Shown one piece after another: positions 9,235 through 16,337 of a DNA stretch of 64,000 bases. Position 1 is the first letter of the stretch. The number at the start of each line of letters is the position of its first letter. The translations under genes and the position numbers were made by a program. The notes under the pieces are model-generated. The model was given only the letters and a program-made list of their open reading frames with translations, was not told where the DNA came from and did no database searches. The stretch comes from Paenibacillus sp. HWE-109 (GTDB lineage: Bacteria; Bacillota; Bacilli; Paenibacillales; NBRC-103111): assembly GCF_022163125.1 (NCBI RefSeq), contig NZ_CP091881.1:8202501-8266500 (forward strand), read 5' to 3'.

Positions 9235-10191
9235 TTAGCGATCTGAATTGCGCTGAACATCGCCACGTGAGTTATTGCCTCTTTTGTGGTTTTCTTCGTT
9301 GTCCTTGTCTTTATCTTTGTTCTTCTTGTCCTTGCTTTTATCCTTGCTTTTATCCTTGCTATTATCTTTGCGATCCTCATATTCCTTGGCAGCAGGCGCT
9401 TGGTCCGGCTTCCATTGCGTTTTCATTTGGATAGTCAGTTTGCTCGCATCCAAACCATAATGCTCAGCCAGCTGCGCAGCGAGAGTCTGTTTAGCGTCAG
9501 ATGATTTGAGATCGATAGAGGCGAGCAGCTCGTGGATCCAGGCTGCTGCTTGATCTCCACTGAGGTGAATCATTCCTGCATCTTCTGGTTTAATGCTTAA
9601 ATCGTACAAGCTGCCATGAGGTCCTTGGGATTGGCGGATATGAAGCTTAAAGTGCTTGCCATCTACGGACACATCCATACCTTCCAGGTTAGGGTAAACT
9701 TCTTGATTCCGCTCAGGTTGTGCAGGCGTCACAGGTTTAGCAGCTGCCCCTTGCGGTGTTGGTTCTGGCGTTCCCGCAGGAAGCGGCGTAGGCGATGGTG
9801 TGGCTGTAGGTTGTGCTGTTGATGAATCCATAGGATTCGCTGCTCCTGACGCTGCTGCATCAGGCTTCGATGCGTTGGCAGAAGTCGCTTTGATATAGGC
9901 TGCTTGCTGCTTGCTGTTCAGGACAAGTTCAATCTGATCGCCTGCCACTAAATCAGTAAGTTGAGCTTTCTGCTCATCTCGATAAACCCAGACCGACTTG
10001 GCCAGAGGGACGGTTTGCTCTACAGTATCTGTGGATAACTTAACGGTAGCTGAATCGACAGAAGTGAATGTCCCCTTTGTGGATGTAGATGTGATTTGGG
10101 TTGGCGAAGTTGCCGCATAGGCGGTCCATCCGTAAAGCATAACAGCTGCCAGGGTGACGGATATGAAAATGATGGATATTCGTTTGCGCAT
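9235..10191 (-). CDS. secreted protein with DUF5666-like domain and KDKSKDK tail
   Basis: 318 residues from the ATG at 10191, chosen because GGAGG lies eight bases upstream; the GTG at 10200 would overlap that site. A signal peptide (about 1-28) ends near TAYAA. A small beta domain follows (about 35-100, resembling DUF5666), then a Pro/Thr/Ala linker, a second uncharacterised domain and a highly charged tail built from KDKSKDKSKDK repeats (near 9330-9365). It is probably exported and associated with the wall or polyanions; no enzymatic motif is seen. The long 5' region holds a conspicuous hairpin leader (separate entry). Confidence 0.8.
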   Translation of the reverse strand: MRKRISIIFISVTLAAVMLYGWTAYAATSPTQITSTSTKGTFTSVDSATVKLSTDTVEQTVPLAKSVWVYRDEQKAQLTDLVAGDQIELVLNSKQQAAYIKATSANASKPDAAASGAANPMDSSTAQPTATPSPTPLPAGTPEPTPQGAAAKPVTPAQPERNQEVYPNLEGMDVSVDGKHFKLHIRQSQGPHGSLYDLSIKPEDAGMIHLSGDQAAAWIHELLASIDLKSSDAKQTLAAQLAEHYGLDASKLTIQMKTQWKPDQAPAAKEYEDRKDNSKDKSKDKSKDKKNKDKDKDNEENHKRGNNSRGDVQRNSDR

Positions 10192-10440
10192 AAGAAACAC
10201 CTCCGCTTACAGGTTTCGACTCTTGATCCCGATTTGGGGCGGTACCACGCCTAAGGGTTGGCAGCGGAGGAAAAGAAGATAGGGCTGTCTCTCAAGGTTA
10301 TAAACCTGGAGAACAGCCCTATCTCTTTCTTAGAAAGTATAAATTTGGGGGTAGATCTAAGGTGGTACTCCCTTTTTAGTTGACGTCCACCGCAGGCCTC
10401 TTTGCTTTGGAGGTTTGCGGTCTTGAGTGGCATCTAATGA
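10192..10440 (-). promoter_or_regulatory. long structured 5' leader of the secreted-protein gene
   Basis: Reading on the minus strand, two hairpins precede the gene. One has arms ACCGCAAACCTCC/GAGGCCTGCGGT (about 10388-10422). The other is a long stem with AGATAGGGCTGT/ACAGCCCTATCT ends (about 10277-10325) followed by TCTTTTCC, which could terminate transcription. Downstream are GTGGTACC (like a T-box core) and CGAAACCTGTAAGCG, which loosely recalls the 3' end of c-di-AMP (ydaO) riboswitches. Neither family match is complete, so only a structured, possibly attenuating leader is claimed. Confidence 0.4.
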
Positions 10441-10540
10441 ACTGTAGGATGCTTATCGACGAGAAAATGGCTGCTTTGGAGATGTAATGAACTGGATTGG
10501 CGTTACCTGGTACTTTATTGGCCGAATGGTTAGCAAATGC

Positions 10541-10570
10541 TTGAAATAGCGCATCTGGCATTCATTAGAT
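10541..10570 (+). promoter_or_regulatory. candidate promoter for a small RNA
   Basis: TTGAAA (10541-10546), an 18-base spacer and TTAGAT (10565-10570) on the plus strand, with no plus-strand gene downstream but a good terminator 80 bases on. Confidence 0.35.
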
Positions 10571-10576
10571 TTTCAG

Positions 10577-10670
10577 AATGAGCGATTTTGGCCGAATAAA
10601 GGGTATGGAGTTCGTAAGGAAGCTTGCGAAGGTGCATGGACTTGATGACCTAGCCGCAGGCTAGGTTTTT
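10577..10670 (+). ncRNA. candidate intergenic small RNA
   Basis: About 94 bases between a plausible promoter and a textbook terminator. It contains a hairpin TTCGTAAG/CTTGCGAA just before the terminator stem CCTAGCC/GGCTAGG with TTTTT (10649-10670). No start codon with a ribosome site opens a worthwhile reading frame. It is called only because a strong plus-strand terminator otherwise has nothing to terminate. Confidence 0.35.
10649..10670 (+). terminator. orphan intrinsic terminator
   Basis: CCTAGCC-GCA-GGCTAGG followed by TTTTT on the plus strand, although both flanking genes are on the minus strand. Confidence 0.8.
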
Positions 10671-10686
10671 CGTGTATTCCGATTAA

Positions 10687-10882
10687 ATAAGAGCCTCTAT
10701 GGGCTCTTATGCGCGCAAGAAGCAGCACTTTTTCAGAGATAGAAGTCTCCGGAGACTCTTATCTTCAGCGAAACCAGTCAAAGCTACTTCAAACTAAGCA
10801 TTAAGAGTCTCTAGAAGCTCGTAAATCCCTAAAAAAGCAGTATTCCTCAGCAATAGAAGTCTCTGGAGGCTCTTATCTTTAG
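10687..10882. repeat. duplicated 82-base unit with four 24-base palindromes
   Basis: Four imperfect palindromes of 24 bases lie at 10687-10710, 10739-10762, 10801-10824 and 10853-10876, around a core like AAGTCTCTGGAGGCTCTT. Spacing 52/62/52 shows that 10687-10768 and 10801-10882 are two copies of one 82-base unit that align without gaps. The second copy runs into the stop codon of hprK. No T-run follows them, so they are not ordinary terminators. Confidence 0.85.
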
Positions 10883-11793
10883 TCATTGCTGTTCTGCAGC
10901 CGCTGCATGAATTCTTCAGCTGCACTGTAGCCTTGTTGGCGCAAATACCAGTTGTTGGCGGCGGCTTCAACGAGTCCGGCAACATCGCGCCCAGGCTGCA
11001 GCTGGATCTCGATATGGGGGATTTTGATATCCATATACTCCGTGAACTTAGGCTCTAGCTCCAAATCGTTGTTGAGCGCATGCTCTTGCCATTTGGTCAA
11101 CTCGATGTCAAGCACGATCCTGGTCTCGTCTTGAAAAGCTTTCCGGCCATACAGTCTCGAAACGTTGACGAGGCCGATGCTGCGCAGTGCCAGGAATTCC
11201 TTGGTCTTTCCGTTATGGGTGCCGAGGAGCGTCTCTGGGCTGATTTTCTTGAGTACGACGATATCATCCGCAACGAGACGATGCCCCCGGTGAATCAGCG
11301 TATGAGCGGTCTCGCTTTTGCCAACGCCCGATTTGCCGCGCAGCAGAATTCCGATGCCGGATACGTTGACGCAGACGCCGTGAACCGCGATTTCTTGGGC
11401 CAAGGATTTGCTCAAATACAAATCAACCAAGTCTTGAAACTTGCTCGTAGGAGCAGCTGTGCGGAGCAGAGGGATGTGTTCTTCTTCGCAATATTTGGTT
11501 AAATATTTCAAGCCCTCTTGGTTTCTGGTGACAACGAAACAAGGCGGGTGATATTTGACAATATTACCGATGTGAAGATTTCGTTCATTTTCACTAAGTT
11601 TATGCAAATAGGTGATTTCTTTCCGGCCTAAAAGCTGAACATGGGCTTGGGGGAAGTATTCGAAGTATCCCACAAACTCGAGTCCGGGGCGATGCGCCTT
11701 CGTTTTGGTAATCGGACGGTGCAGTTCCGAATGTCCGGCAAGTACCTCGAGCGAAAAGCGCTCAACCAAATCTTTGACTGTAACGGGCTTCAC
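10879..11793 (-). CDS. hprK: HPr kinase/phosphorylase
   Basis: 304 residues, the normal family length. The N-terminal domain is followed by the catalytic domain with conserved His139-Gly, the P-loop GKSGVGKS (153-160) and the acidic pair Asp176-Asp177. It phosphorylates and dephosphorylates HPr on Ser46 in the cytoplasm, the input for CcpA-dependent carbon catabolite repression. The GTG start at 11793 has AAGGAGG seven bases upstream. Here it is monocistronic rather than joined to lgt. A cre-like site lies upstream. Its stop codon lies within a repeat unit. Confidence 0.96.
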   Translation of the reverse strand: MKPVTVKDLVERFSLEVLAGHSELHRPITKTKAHRPGLEFVGYFEYFPQAHVQLLGRKEITYLHKLSENERNLHIGNIVKYHPPCFVVTRNQEGLKYLTKYCEEEHIPLLRTAAPTSKFQDLVDLYLSKSLAQEIAVHGVCVNVSGIGILLRGKSGVGKSETAHTLIHRGHRLVADDIVVLKKISPETLLGTHNGKTKEFLALRSIGLVNVSRLYGRKAFQDETRIVLDIELTKWQEHALNNDLELEPKFTEYMDIKIPHIEIQLQPGRDVAGLVEAAANNWYLRQQGYSAAEEFMQRLQNSND

Positions 11794-11858
11794 AATTGCT
11801 CCTCCTTAGATTGTACGATATCTATATTATTCGCGCTGGAGTCGCTGAATTCCTTCCC

Positions 11859-11872
11859 TGTAAGCGCTTGAA
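11859..11872 (-). promoter_or_regulatory. cre-like site upstream of hprK
   Basis: TGTAAGCGCTTGAA matches the CcpA cre core (TGTAAGCGCTTACA) at 12 of 14 positions. It sits about 65 bases before the hprK start, so catabolite feedback on hprK is possible. Confidence 0.45.
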
Positions 11873-11897
11873 AGATGAGCGCTGCAAGCTTTTGACA

Positions 11898-11925
11898 TTG
11901 CATCTGAAGGCATTCTTGTTATGAT
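11898..11925 (+). promoter_or_regulatory. sigma-A-type promoter of zinc-ribbon gene
   Basis: TTGCAT (11898-11903), a 16-base spacer and TATGAT (11920-11925), followed by the AAGGGGG ribosome site and the ATG at 11958. Confidence 0.5.
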
Positions 11926-11957
11926 AAAGAGAAAAGCTTGCAAGGGGGATTTCAAAG

Positions 11958-12227
11958 ATGGATGCTGTTTATAAAAATTGTCAAAGCTGCGGGATGCCGT
12001 TGGCCCGTGATGAACAGGGCGGGGGAACTGAGAAATCAGGAGCGAAGAGTAAAGTCTATTGCAGTCATTGCTATGAGAACGGGGAGTTCACGCAGCCTGA
12101 TCTTACGGCAGAGCAGATGAAGGATCGGGTGAAACAGAAGCTTGTCGAGTTCGGGTTTCCAAGGTTTCTGACGGGGCTTTTTACGAGAAATATTCCGAAA
12201 TTAAAAAGATGGTCATCGGGCAAGTAG
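11958..12227 (+). CDS. small putative zinc-ribbon protein
   Basis: 89 residues. CQSCGMP (Cys8, Cys11) and YCSHCYENG (Cys35, Cys38) form a four-cysteine zinc ribbon of the putative zinc-ribbon family found in many Bacillota, followed by a basic helical C-terminal half. The molecular role is unknown. The start is fixed by AAGGGGG eight bases upstream. The stop codon lies in the first copy of a 17-base tandem repeat. Confidence 0.85.
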   Translation: MDAVYKNCQSCGMPLARDEQGGGTEKSGAKSKVYCSHCYENGEFTQPDLTAEQMKDRVKQKLVEFGFPRFLTGLFTRNIPKLKRWSSGK

Positions 12228-12254
12228 GGCATATCAGCAAGTAGGGCACATCAG
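12221..12254 (+). repeat. 17-base tandem duplication at a stop codon
   Basis: CAAGTAGGGCAYATCAG occurs twice in tandem (12221-12237 and 12238-12254), with a third degraded partial copy after it. The first copy contains the TAG stop of the zinc-ribbon gene, so the duplication does not alter the protein. Confidence 0.8.
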
Positions 12255-12294
12255 CAAGCAGGCATGCCGGCAATTTGCACACCGATGCGCTCGA

Positions 12295-12333
12295 GAAAAA
12301 AAAGCGCTCCCTGCAGCAAGCGCAAGGAGCGTT
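12295..12333 (-). terminator. intrinsic terminator of the 56-residue gene
   Basis: On the minus strand, ACGCTCC and GGGAGCG flank a 15-base loop and are followed by eight T. It lies 40 bases after the stop codon of the micro-protein gene at 12373. Confidence 0.82.
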
Positions 12334-12372
12334 AGGGTGTGTAGGCCTATCCTCTGTTTATGTAAAAGCAGC

Positions 12373-12543
12373 TTACCTGTTGAAGCCGCATTTTTTGGCA
12401 AGTGTTGGCCATGTAGAGAGAAACATGTTTTCCCACCTGTCTTCAGGTAGTACCATAATCCATTTTGCGATTTGATCCAATCCCATCTCACATAAAGTTT
12501 GAACAACTTCATGTCTTTCGCAGCCAGTTTTTAATGCTAACAT
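12373..12543 (-). CDS. 56-residue small protein of unknown function
   Basis: A short gene with clear signals: GAGGTGG seven bases before ATG at 12543, stop at 12373 and an intrinsic terminator just beyond. The protein begins MLALKTGCERHEVVQTL and contains DQIAKWIMVLPEDRWENMF; it looks like a compact cytoplasmic helical protein with a helix-turn-helix-like spacing. A longer overlapping frame starting inside it (12512) has no ribosome site and low-complexity content, and is not a gene. I do not recognise the family. Confidence 0.65.
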   Translation of the reverse strand: MLALKTGCERHEVVQTLCEMGLDQIAKWIMVLPEDRWENMFLSTWPTLAKKCGFNR

Positions 12544-12663
12544 CTCAAAACCACCTCAGTCGAATGTATTCAAACAATTATCTATATGCCTGTGGATGAA
12601 AAGATGTGCATGATTTTTCAGAAAACGGAAAAATAAGCCTGGCGCAATCCATTGGCGACAGCA

Positions 12664-14037
12664 TCACTTCACTTGATTGCGAATGCCGGGATCAATCGTT
12701 CGAAGCAGTTGGTCGAGCTCCTGATCGGAGATATCCTCATTGCCGTAGCGAATTTTGTTATAAACAGACGTGACCGCTTGGATGGTTTGGTCAGGCAGCT
12801 GATCGATGCTGCGAAGATCAAGCTCTGTCTCATTAGGCGTGAGAGATTTTTTGTACGAATATCCGCTCTTGGCTGCCTGCCGCATCACGATGCGATAGAG
12901 CAGGCGGATGCGCTCTTGGTTATTGGGCAACTGGGCCCACTTGGCTGCGGATTTGTCCTGCTCTCTGCGATTCATCGCTTGCTGCCACCACAGGCGGGGC
13001 AGCTCATGCCAAGTGAGAAGGTTTTCTTTCTCATCGGTGAAGCCCTCGACATCCGCGCCTTGCTGCTCGCTAAGCGAGCGGTTCATTAACCGCCGCAGCA
13101 GCGAGGCCACAAGCGGTGCAAGCTTGGAGACGATCAGATAGAGAACGAACAGGATAAAGGCAATGACAAGCAGATAACCGACAACGACCTGCACGTAGTG
13201 CATCAGGATGCTCAGCCAACTCGGATCTCCGGCAGGTCCAGCCGGTGGAAGAACAGGAGGCGGAGCAGATGGACTAGGTTCCGGCGGGTTTGCCGGAGCA
13301 TCCGATCGAAACAGCTCGAGCATCCAGAGGATGGCTCCTCGGAGAAAGGCCAGCATAGCGTGCTGAATTTGCCTAAAGTAAGCGACGGCGACAATCAGCA
13401 CAATGAAGGTGATTAACCAGATACGGCTGGAACGTTTGACGGTAGTCGAGAGGGATGATGCCGCCGCACGCTCGGAGCTCGCCAACGTTGCGTTGAGAAG
13501 CTGAGAGCGATTCGTCGTGAAGAAAAATAGGATCAACGAACAGAATCCGAAGCCGTTCAGCCCGAACATATAGGGCTGGAAACTGACGATACGCCCCATA
13601 ATCGGCACACCCGCCAAATAAATCATCCCTGCGACAACAAAGGTCGCCACCGGGAAGATAGCCTCCCACCCTTCCTTAGCGCTGCGCAGCCCACGATAAG
13701 CGACGATAGTGCCGATCACCGCGAACAACCAGCTGTGCCAGTCGGTCCCTTGGATAAGGAAGGCGATGATAGAGCCTACGATGACACTAGAAGCTATTTC
13801 ATAAATTAGGCGATTAACCCAGCGTACACGTCCCAATAAACTTCCAAGAACAAAGATCAGCCAGAATTGTAAACATGATGTCCATAACGGAGTCACAGAG
13901 CCATAGAGGTGAATCAGCACAATAAGCGGATAGAAGAGAATCAGCTCAAATCCACCGAATAAGAACGCAGAGCCGAGGTTTCTAAGCCATAGAGACTGAT
14001 CAGCTCCCTGAGGTGGCGTTGGAATGGGGGAAGTCAT
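12664..14037 (-). CDS. DUF4129 membrane protein, TgpA-like without transglutaminase domain
   Basis: 457 residues. The N-terminal half has about six membrane segments (25-235), then a Pro/Ser/Ala-rich extracellular linker, another membrane segment (about 285-310) and a cytoplasmic C-terminal DUF4129-type domain. It lies third in a MoxR-DUF58 operon, where relatives usually carry a transglutaminase-core domain between the membrane segments. Here that domain is absent. Its start lies 38 bases inside the end of the DUF58 gene. The role is unknown; it is probably an envelope function served by the MoxR ATPase. Confidence 0.8.
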   Translation of the reverse strand: MTSPIPTPPQGADQSLWLRNLGSAFLFGGFELILFYPLIVLIHLYGSVTPLWTSCLQFWLIFVLGSLLGRVRWVNRLIYEIASSVIVGSIIAFLIQGTDWHSWLFAVIGTIVAYRGLRSAKEGWEAIFPVATFVVAGMIYLAGVPIMGRIVSFQPYMFGLNGFGFCSLILFFFTTNRSQLLNATLASSERAAASSLSTTVKRSSRIWLITFIVLIVAVAYFRQIQHAMLAFLRGAILWMLELFRSDAPANPPEPSPSAPPPVLPPAGPAGDPSWLSILMHYVQVVVGYLLVIAFILFVLYLIVSKLAPLVASLLRRLMNRSLSEQQGADVEGFTDEKENLLTWHELPRLWWQQAMNRREQDKSAAKWAQLPNNQERIRLLYRIVMRQAAKSGYSYKKSLTPNETELDLRSIDQLPDQTIQAVTSVYNKIRYGNEDISDQELDQLLRTIDPGIRNQVK

Positions 14038-15151
14038 CGGCTGGATTCGCCTCCTGTTCAGTTAGAGATAGCAGATGATGCTGCAAGGGCACCAGAAAGA
14101 CCGAGTGACCTAGTGCTTCCAACCGCTCTATGCTTTCTTCCATATCAGGTGAAACGAACGCGGTCAACAGGATAATATCCATGGCGGTTCCTACTTGTTC
14201 AACTTCCAAATCGAGAAAGTTGCTGCACGAGCGAGTGCAGGAGACGGCCAACTTCGCCATCGTTTCGAAAAGGTACTCCAAGTGAGCGGCCCCGCCTTCA
14301 GGAGCCATATAAATGGGCACGCCCGGTTGCCCGACCAACGAGCCGTTATAGCCGAAACCAACGGGGACTCCTTGGCTGACGGCATATTCGGCGAGTGTAG
14401 CGGCATAGGACAAGCCTTTCTCCACGAGCTCCGGATCACTCACCGCGTCCCACATGGTCTCGGTGACTTGTGTATTCACGATGATCAGCAAGCGAGGATC
14501 TGCGGTGAATTCACGGTTGTAGACCTGTAGTCTTTGGCTGCGAGCAGTGGCTTTCCAGTGAATGCTGTTCATTGTATCTCCGAAACGATATTCACGCACA
14601 CCCGAAACAAGAAACGGGTCTGGCATGATCCATCGTTTGACTGTAACATCTCCTTGCCAGCGGCTGGAGACGAGGGGGATGTCCTCTCGGCTCACGAGGC
14701 GCGGATAGACGAGCAGTTCCAGCTCGAAGCGATGCGTCCGTGTCGCCGCCGCCATCCCCACGAAATCTCCAATGGATGCAGCCACGGTTTCGAGCTTATA
14801 CCAGCCTCGTTTGGCCGCCTTCACCCGGTGGCGGCGGACGATTCGCGTGTAGGGCATGAGGCTGAATAAACTGCGGTGATTCTGGAAAATGGTGCCACTG
14901 CTCACTTCCAGATTGCTTTGCTTCGCAAAATGCAGTCCCGCGTGGATCGTTGATTCTAAGCGCAGCCAGGGGAGAGGAATGAGCTTGCGATTGACGATCG
15001 TTTCGATCATCTCGATGTCATCTCCCACATGGCAGTGGGTTTTGTTGAAGGCTCGTGCAATGCGCAGCCCGCGAAATCCGAGGCGGGCCATGAACATATG
15101 CTGGAGAACATACAGAGCGACAGCGATGACGAGAATCCAGCTTATTCCCAT
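14000..15151 (-). CDS. DUF58 domain protein
   Basis: 383 residues. Two short hydrophobic stretches at the N-terminus are followed by the DUF58 core, recognisable by the GVREYRFGDTMNSIHWKATA-type segment and then a von Willebrand A-like fold (LLIIVNT). These proteins are partners of MoxR AAA+ ATPases. ATG lies three bases after the moxR stop, and the 3' end overlaps the DUF4129 gene, so all three are translationally coupled. Confidence 0.87.
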   Translation of the reverse strand: MGISWILVIAVALYVLQHMFMARLGFRGLRIARAFNKTHCHVGDDIEMIETIVNRKLIPLPWLRLESTIHAGLHFAKQSNLEVSSGTIFQNHRSLFSLMPYTRIVRRHRVKAAKRGWYKLETVAASIGDFVGMAAATRTHRFELELLVYPRLVSREDIPLVSSRWQGDVTVKRWIMPDPFLVSGVREYRFGDTMNSIHWKATARSQRLQVYNREFTADPRLLIIVNTQVTETMWDAVSDPELVEKGLSYAATLAEYAVSQGVPVGFGYNGSLVGQPGVPIYMAPEGGAAHLEYLFETMAKLAVSCTRSCSNFLDLEVEQVGTAMDIILLTAFVSPDMEESIERLEALGHSVFLVPLQHHLLSLTEQEANPADDFPHSNATSGS

Positions 15152-15154
15152 CGG

Positions 15155-16111
15155 CTACCCCAGCTTCACTTCCGTAGGAACGGGGGTAACGGCTAGAATG
15201 CTGGTCAGCAGCGCATGCACCTGCAGGTCCTGTTGGCGCGAGCGTGTGCGCAGCATGATGCGATGCGCCCATACGGGCTTCGCCAACGCCTTGATGTCGT
15301 CAGGCAGCACGTAGTCGCGGTCGCGCAGCGCCGCGTACACCTGCGCCGACTTCATCAAGGCGCGCACGCCGCGCGGGCTGACGCCAAGCGCGCTGTCCGC
15401 ATGCGAGCGCGTCGCCTCCGCGAGCTGCACGATGTAGTGCAGCAGCTCGTCGCTGACGCGCACCTGCGTGAAGAGATGCTGGGCTTCGAGCAGCTCGGCG
15501 CGCCCGACCACCGGCAGAAGCTGATCCAGCGGATCCTGCTGCCGGTATCGCTGCAGGATCAAGAACTGCTCGGCGGCGGACGGATAGCCGAGCGAGAGCT
15601 TCATCAGGAAGCGGTCAAGCTGTGCTTCTGGCAGCGGGAACGTCCCCTGATTCTCGACGGGGTTCTGCGTCGCAATAACGAGGAACGGCGCCTCGAGCTT
15701 GCGGGTTTCCCCGTCGATGCTCACTTGGCGTTCCTCCATGCTTTCGAGCAGGCTGGACTGCGTGCGCGGGGTCGCGCGGTTAATCTCATCGGCGAGCACG
15801 ATGTGAGCGAACAGCGGTCCAGGGCGGAATTCGAAGTCGCCCAGCTTCTGGTTGAAGAAATTGATGCCGCTTACATCGGACGGCAGCAGATCAGGCGTAA
15901 ACTGAATGCGCTTCATGGTGCCGTCCAGGGAGCGGGCGAGCGCTTTGGCGAGCTGCGTTTTGCCAGTGCCGGGAACATCCTCCAGGAGGACATGACCCGA
16001 GGCGATAAGGGCGATGACCATCAATTCGACGGTATCGTCTTTACCGACGATGACTTTGCTAACATTATCTTGTATAAGGGATGCGATGCGTTTGATTGGC
16101 GTTAAATCCAA
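15155..16111 (-). CDS. MoxR-family AAA+ ATPase
   Basis: 318 residues. Walker A GTGKTQLAKAL, Walker B VLADEINRATPRTQSSLLE and the MoxR signature EERQVSIDGETR are followed by the lid domain. It is a chaperone-like ATPase expected to act on its operon partners. The coding region from about 15190 to 15900 is strikingly G+C-rich compared with neighbours, visible as long GCGCGC-type runs, which suggests recombination or strong codon bias. It is the first gene of the operon; an AGGAGG site precedes the ATG at 16111. Confidence 0.93.
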   Translation of the reverse strand: MDLTPIKRIASLIQDNVSKVIVGKDDTVELMVIALIASGHVLLEDVPGTGKTQLAKALARSLDGTMKRIQFTPDLLPSDVSGINFFNQKLGDFEFRPGPLFAHIVLADEINRATPRTQSSLLESMEERQVSIDGETRKLEAPFLVIATQNPVENQGTFPLPEAQLDRFLMKLSLGYPSAAEQFLILQRYRQQDPLDQLLPVVGRAELLEAQHLFTQVRVSDELLHYIVQLAEATRSHADSALGVSPRGVRALMKSAQVYAALRDRDYVLPDDIKALAKPVWAHRIMLRTRSRQQDLQVHALLTSILAVTPVPTEVKLG

Positions 16112-16241
16112 AGTCGTTACCTCCTAGGCATGGGGAAAGATCAATTTTATTCAGATAGGAATGAAGGCCATAGTTATCCTCTTGATTTTAACAGAGATCA
16201 GGTGAATTTTCCCATTATTTCCTCATTCGTGTATTAGCTAG

Positions 16242-16270
16242 TTGTGTAATCGAGAGGCAGTTAGTACAAT
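16242..16270 (+). promoter_or_regulatory. sigma-A-type promoter of two-component operon
   Basis: TTGTGT (16242-16247), a 17-base spacer and TACAAT (16265-16270), 68 bases before the response regulator start. Confidence 0.55.
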
Positions 16271-16337
16271 GATGGTGAAAAAAGACAATTAAAAGGAAAA
16301 AATTTGAATAGAATCAGAGCTTCATGGGAGGTCTATT

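Noticed and set aside
9222..9504. Plus-strand frames with leucine/serine-rich products
   Set aside because: They are the complement of the KDKSKDK repeat tail of the minus-strand secreted protein.
10225..10260. T-box riboswitch, from the GGTACCACG-type sequence
   Set aside because: No specifier stem, no antiterminator partner and no amino-acid or tRNA-synthetase gene downstream.
12234..12512. 92-codon minus-strand frame
   Set aside because: It overlaps the better supported 56-residue gene and its terminator, and has no ribosome site.
15215..16105. Long plus-strand frame opposite moxR
   Set aside because: It is a shadow frame caused by high G+C content; it has no start signal and an arginine-rich nonsense product.
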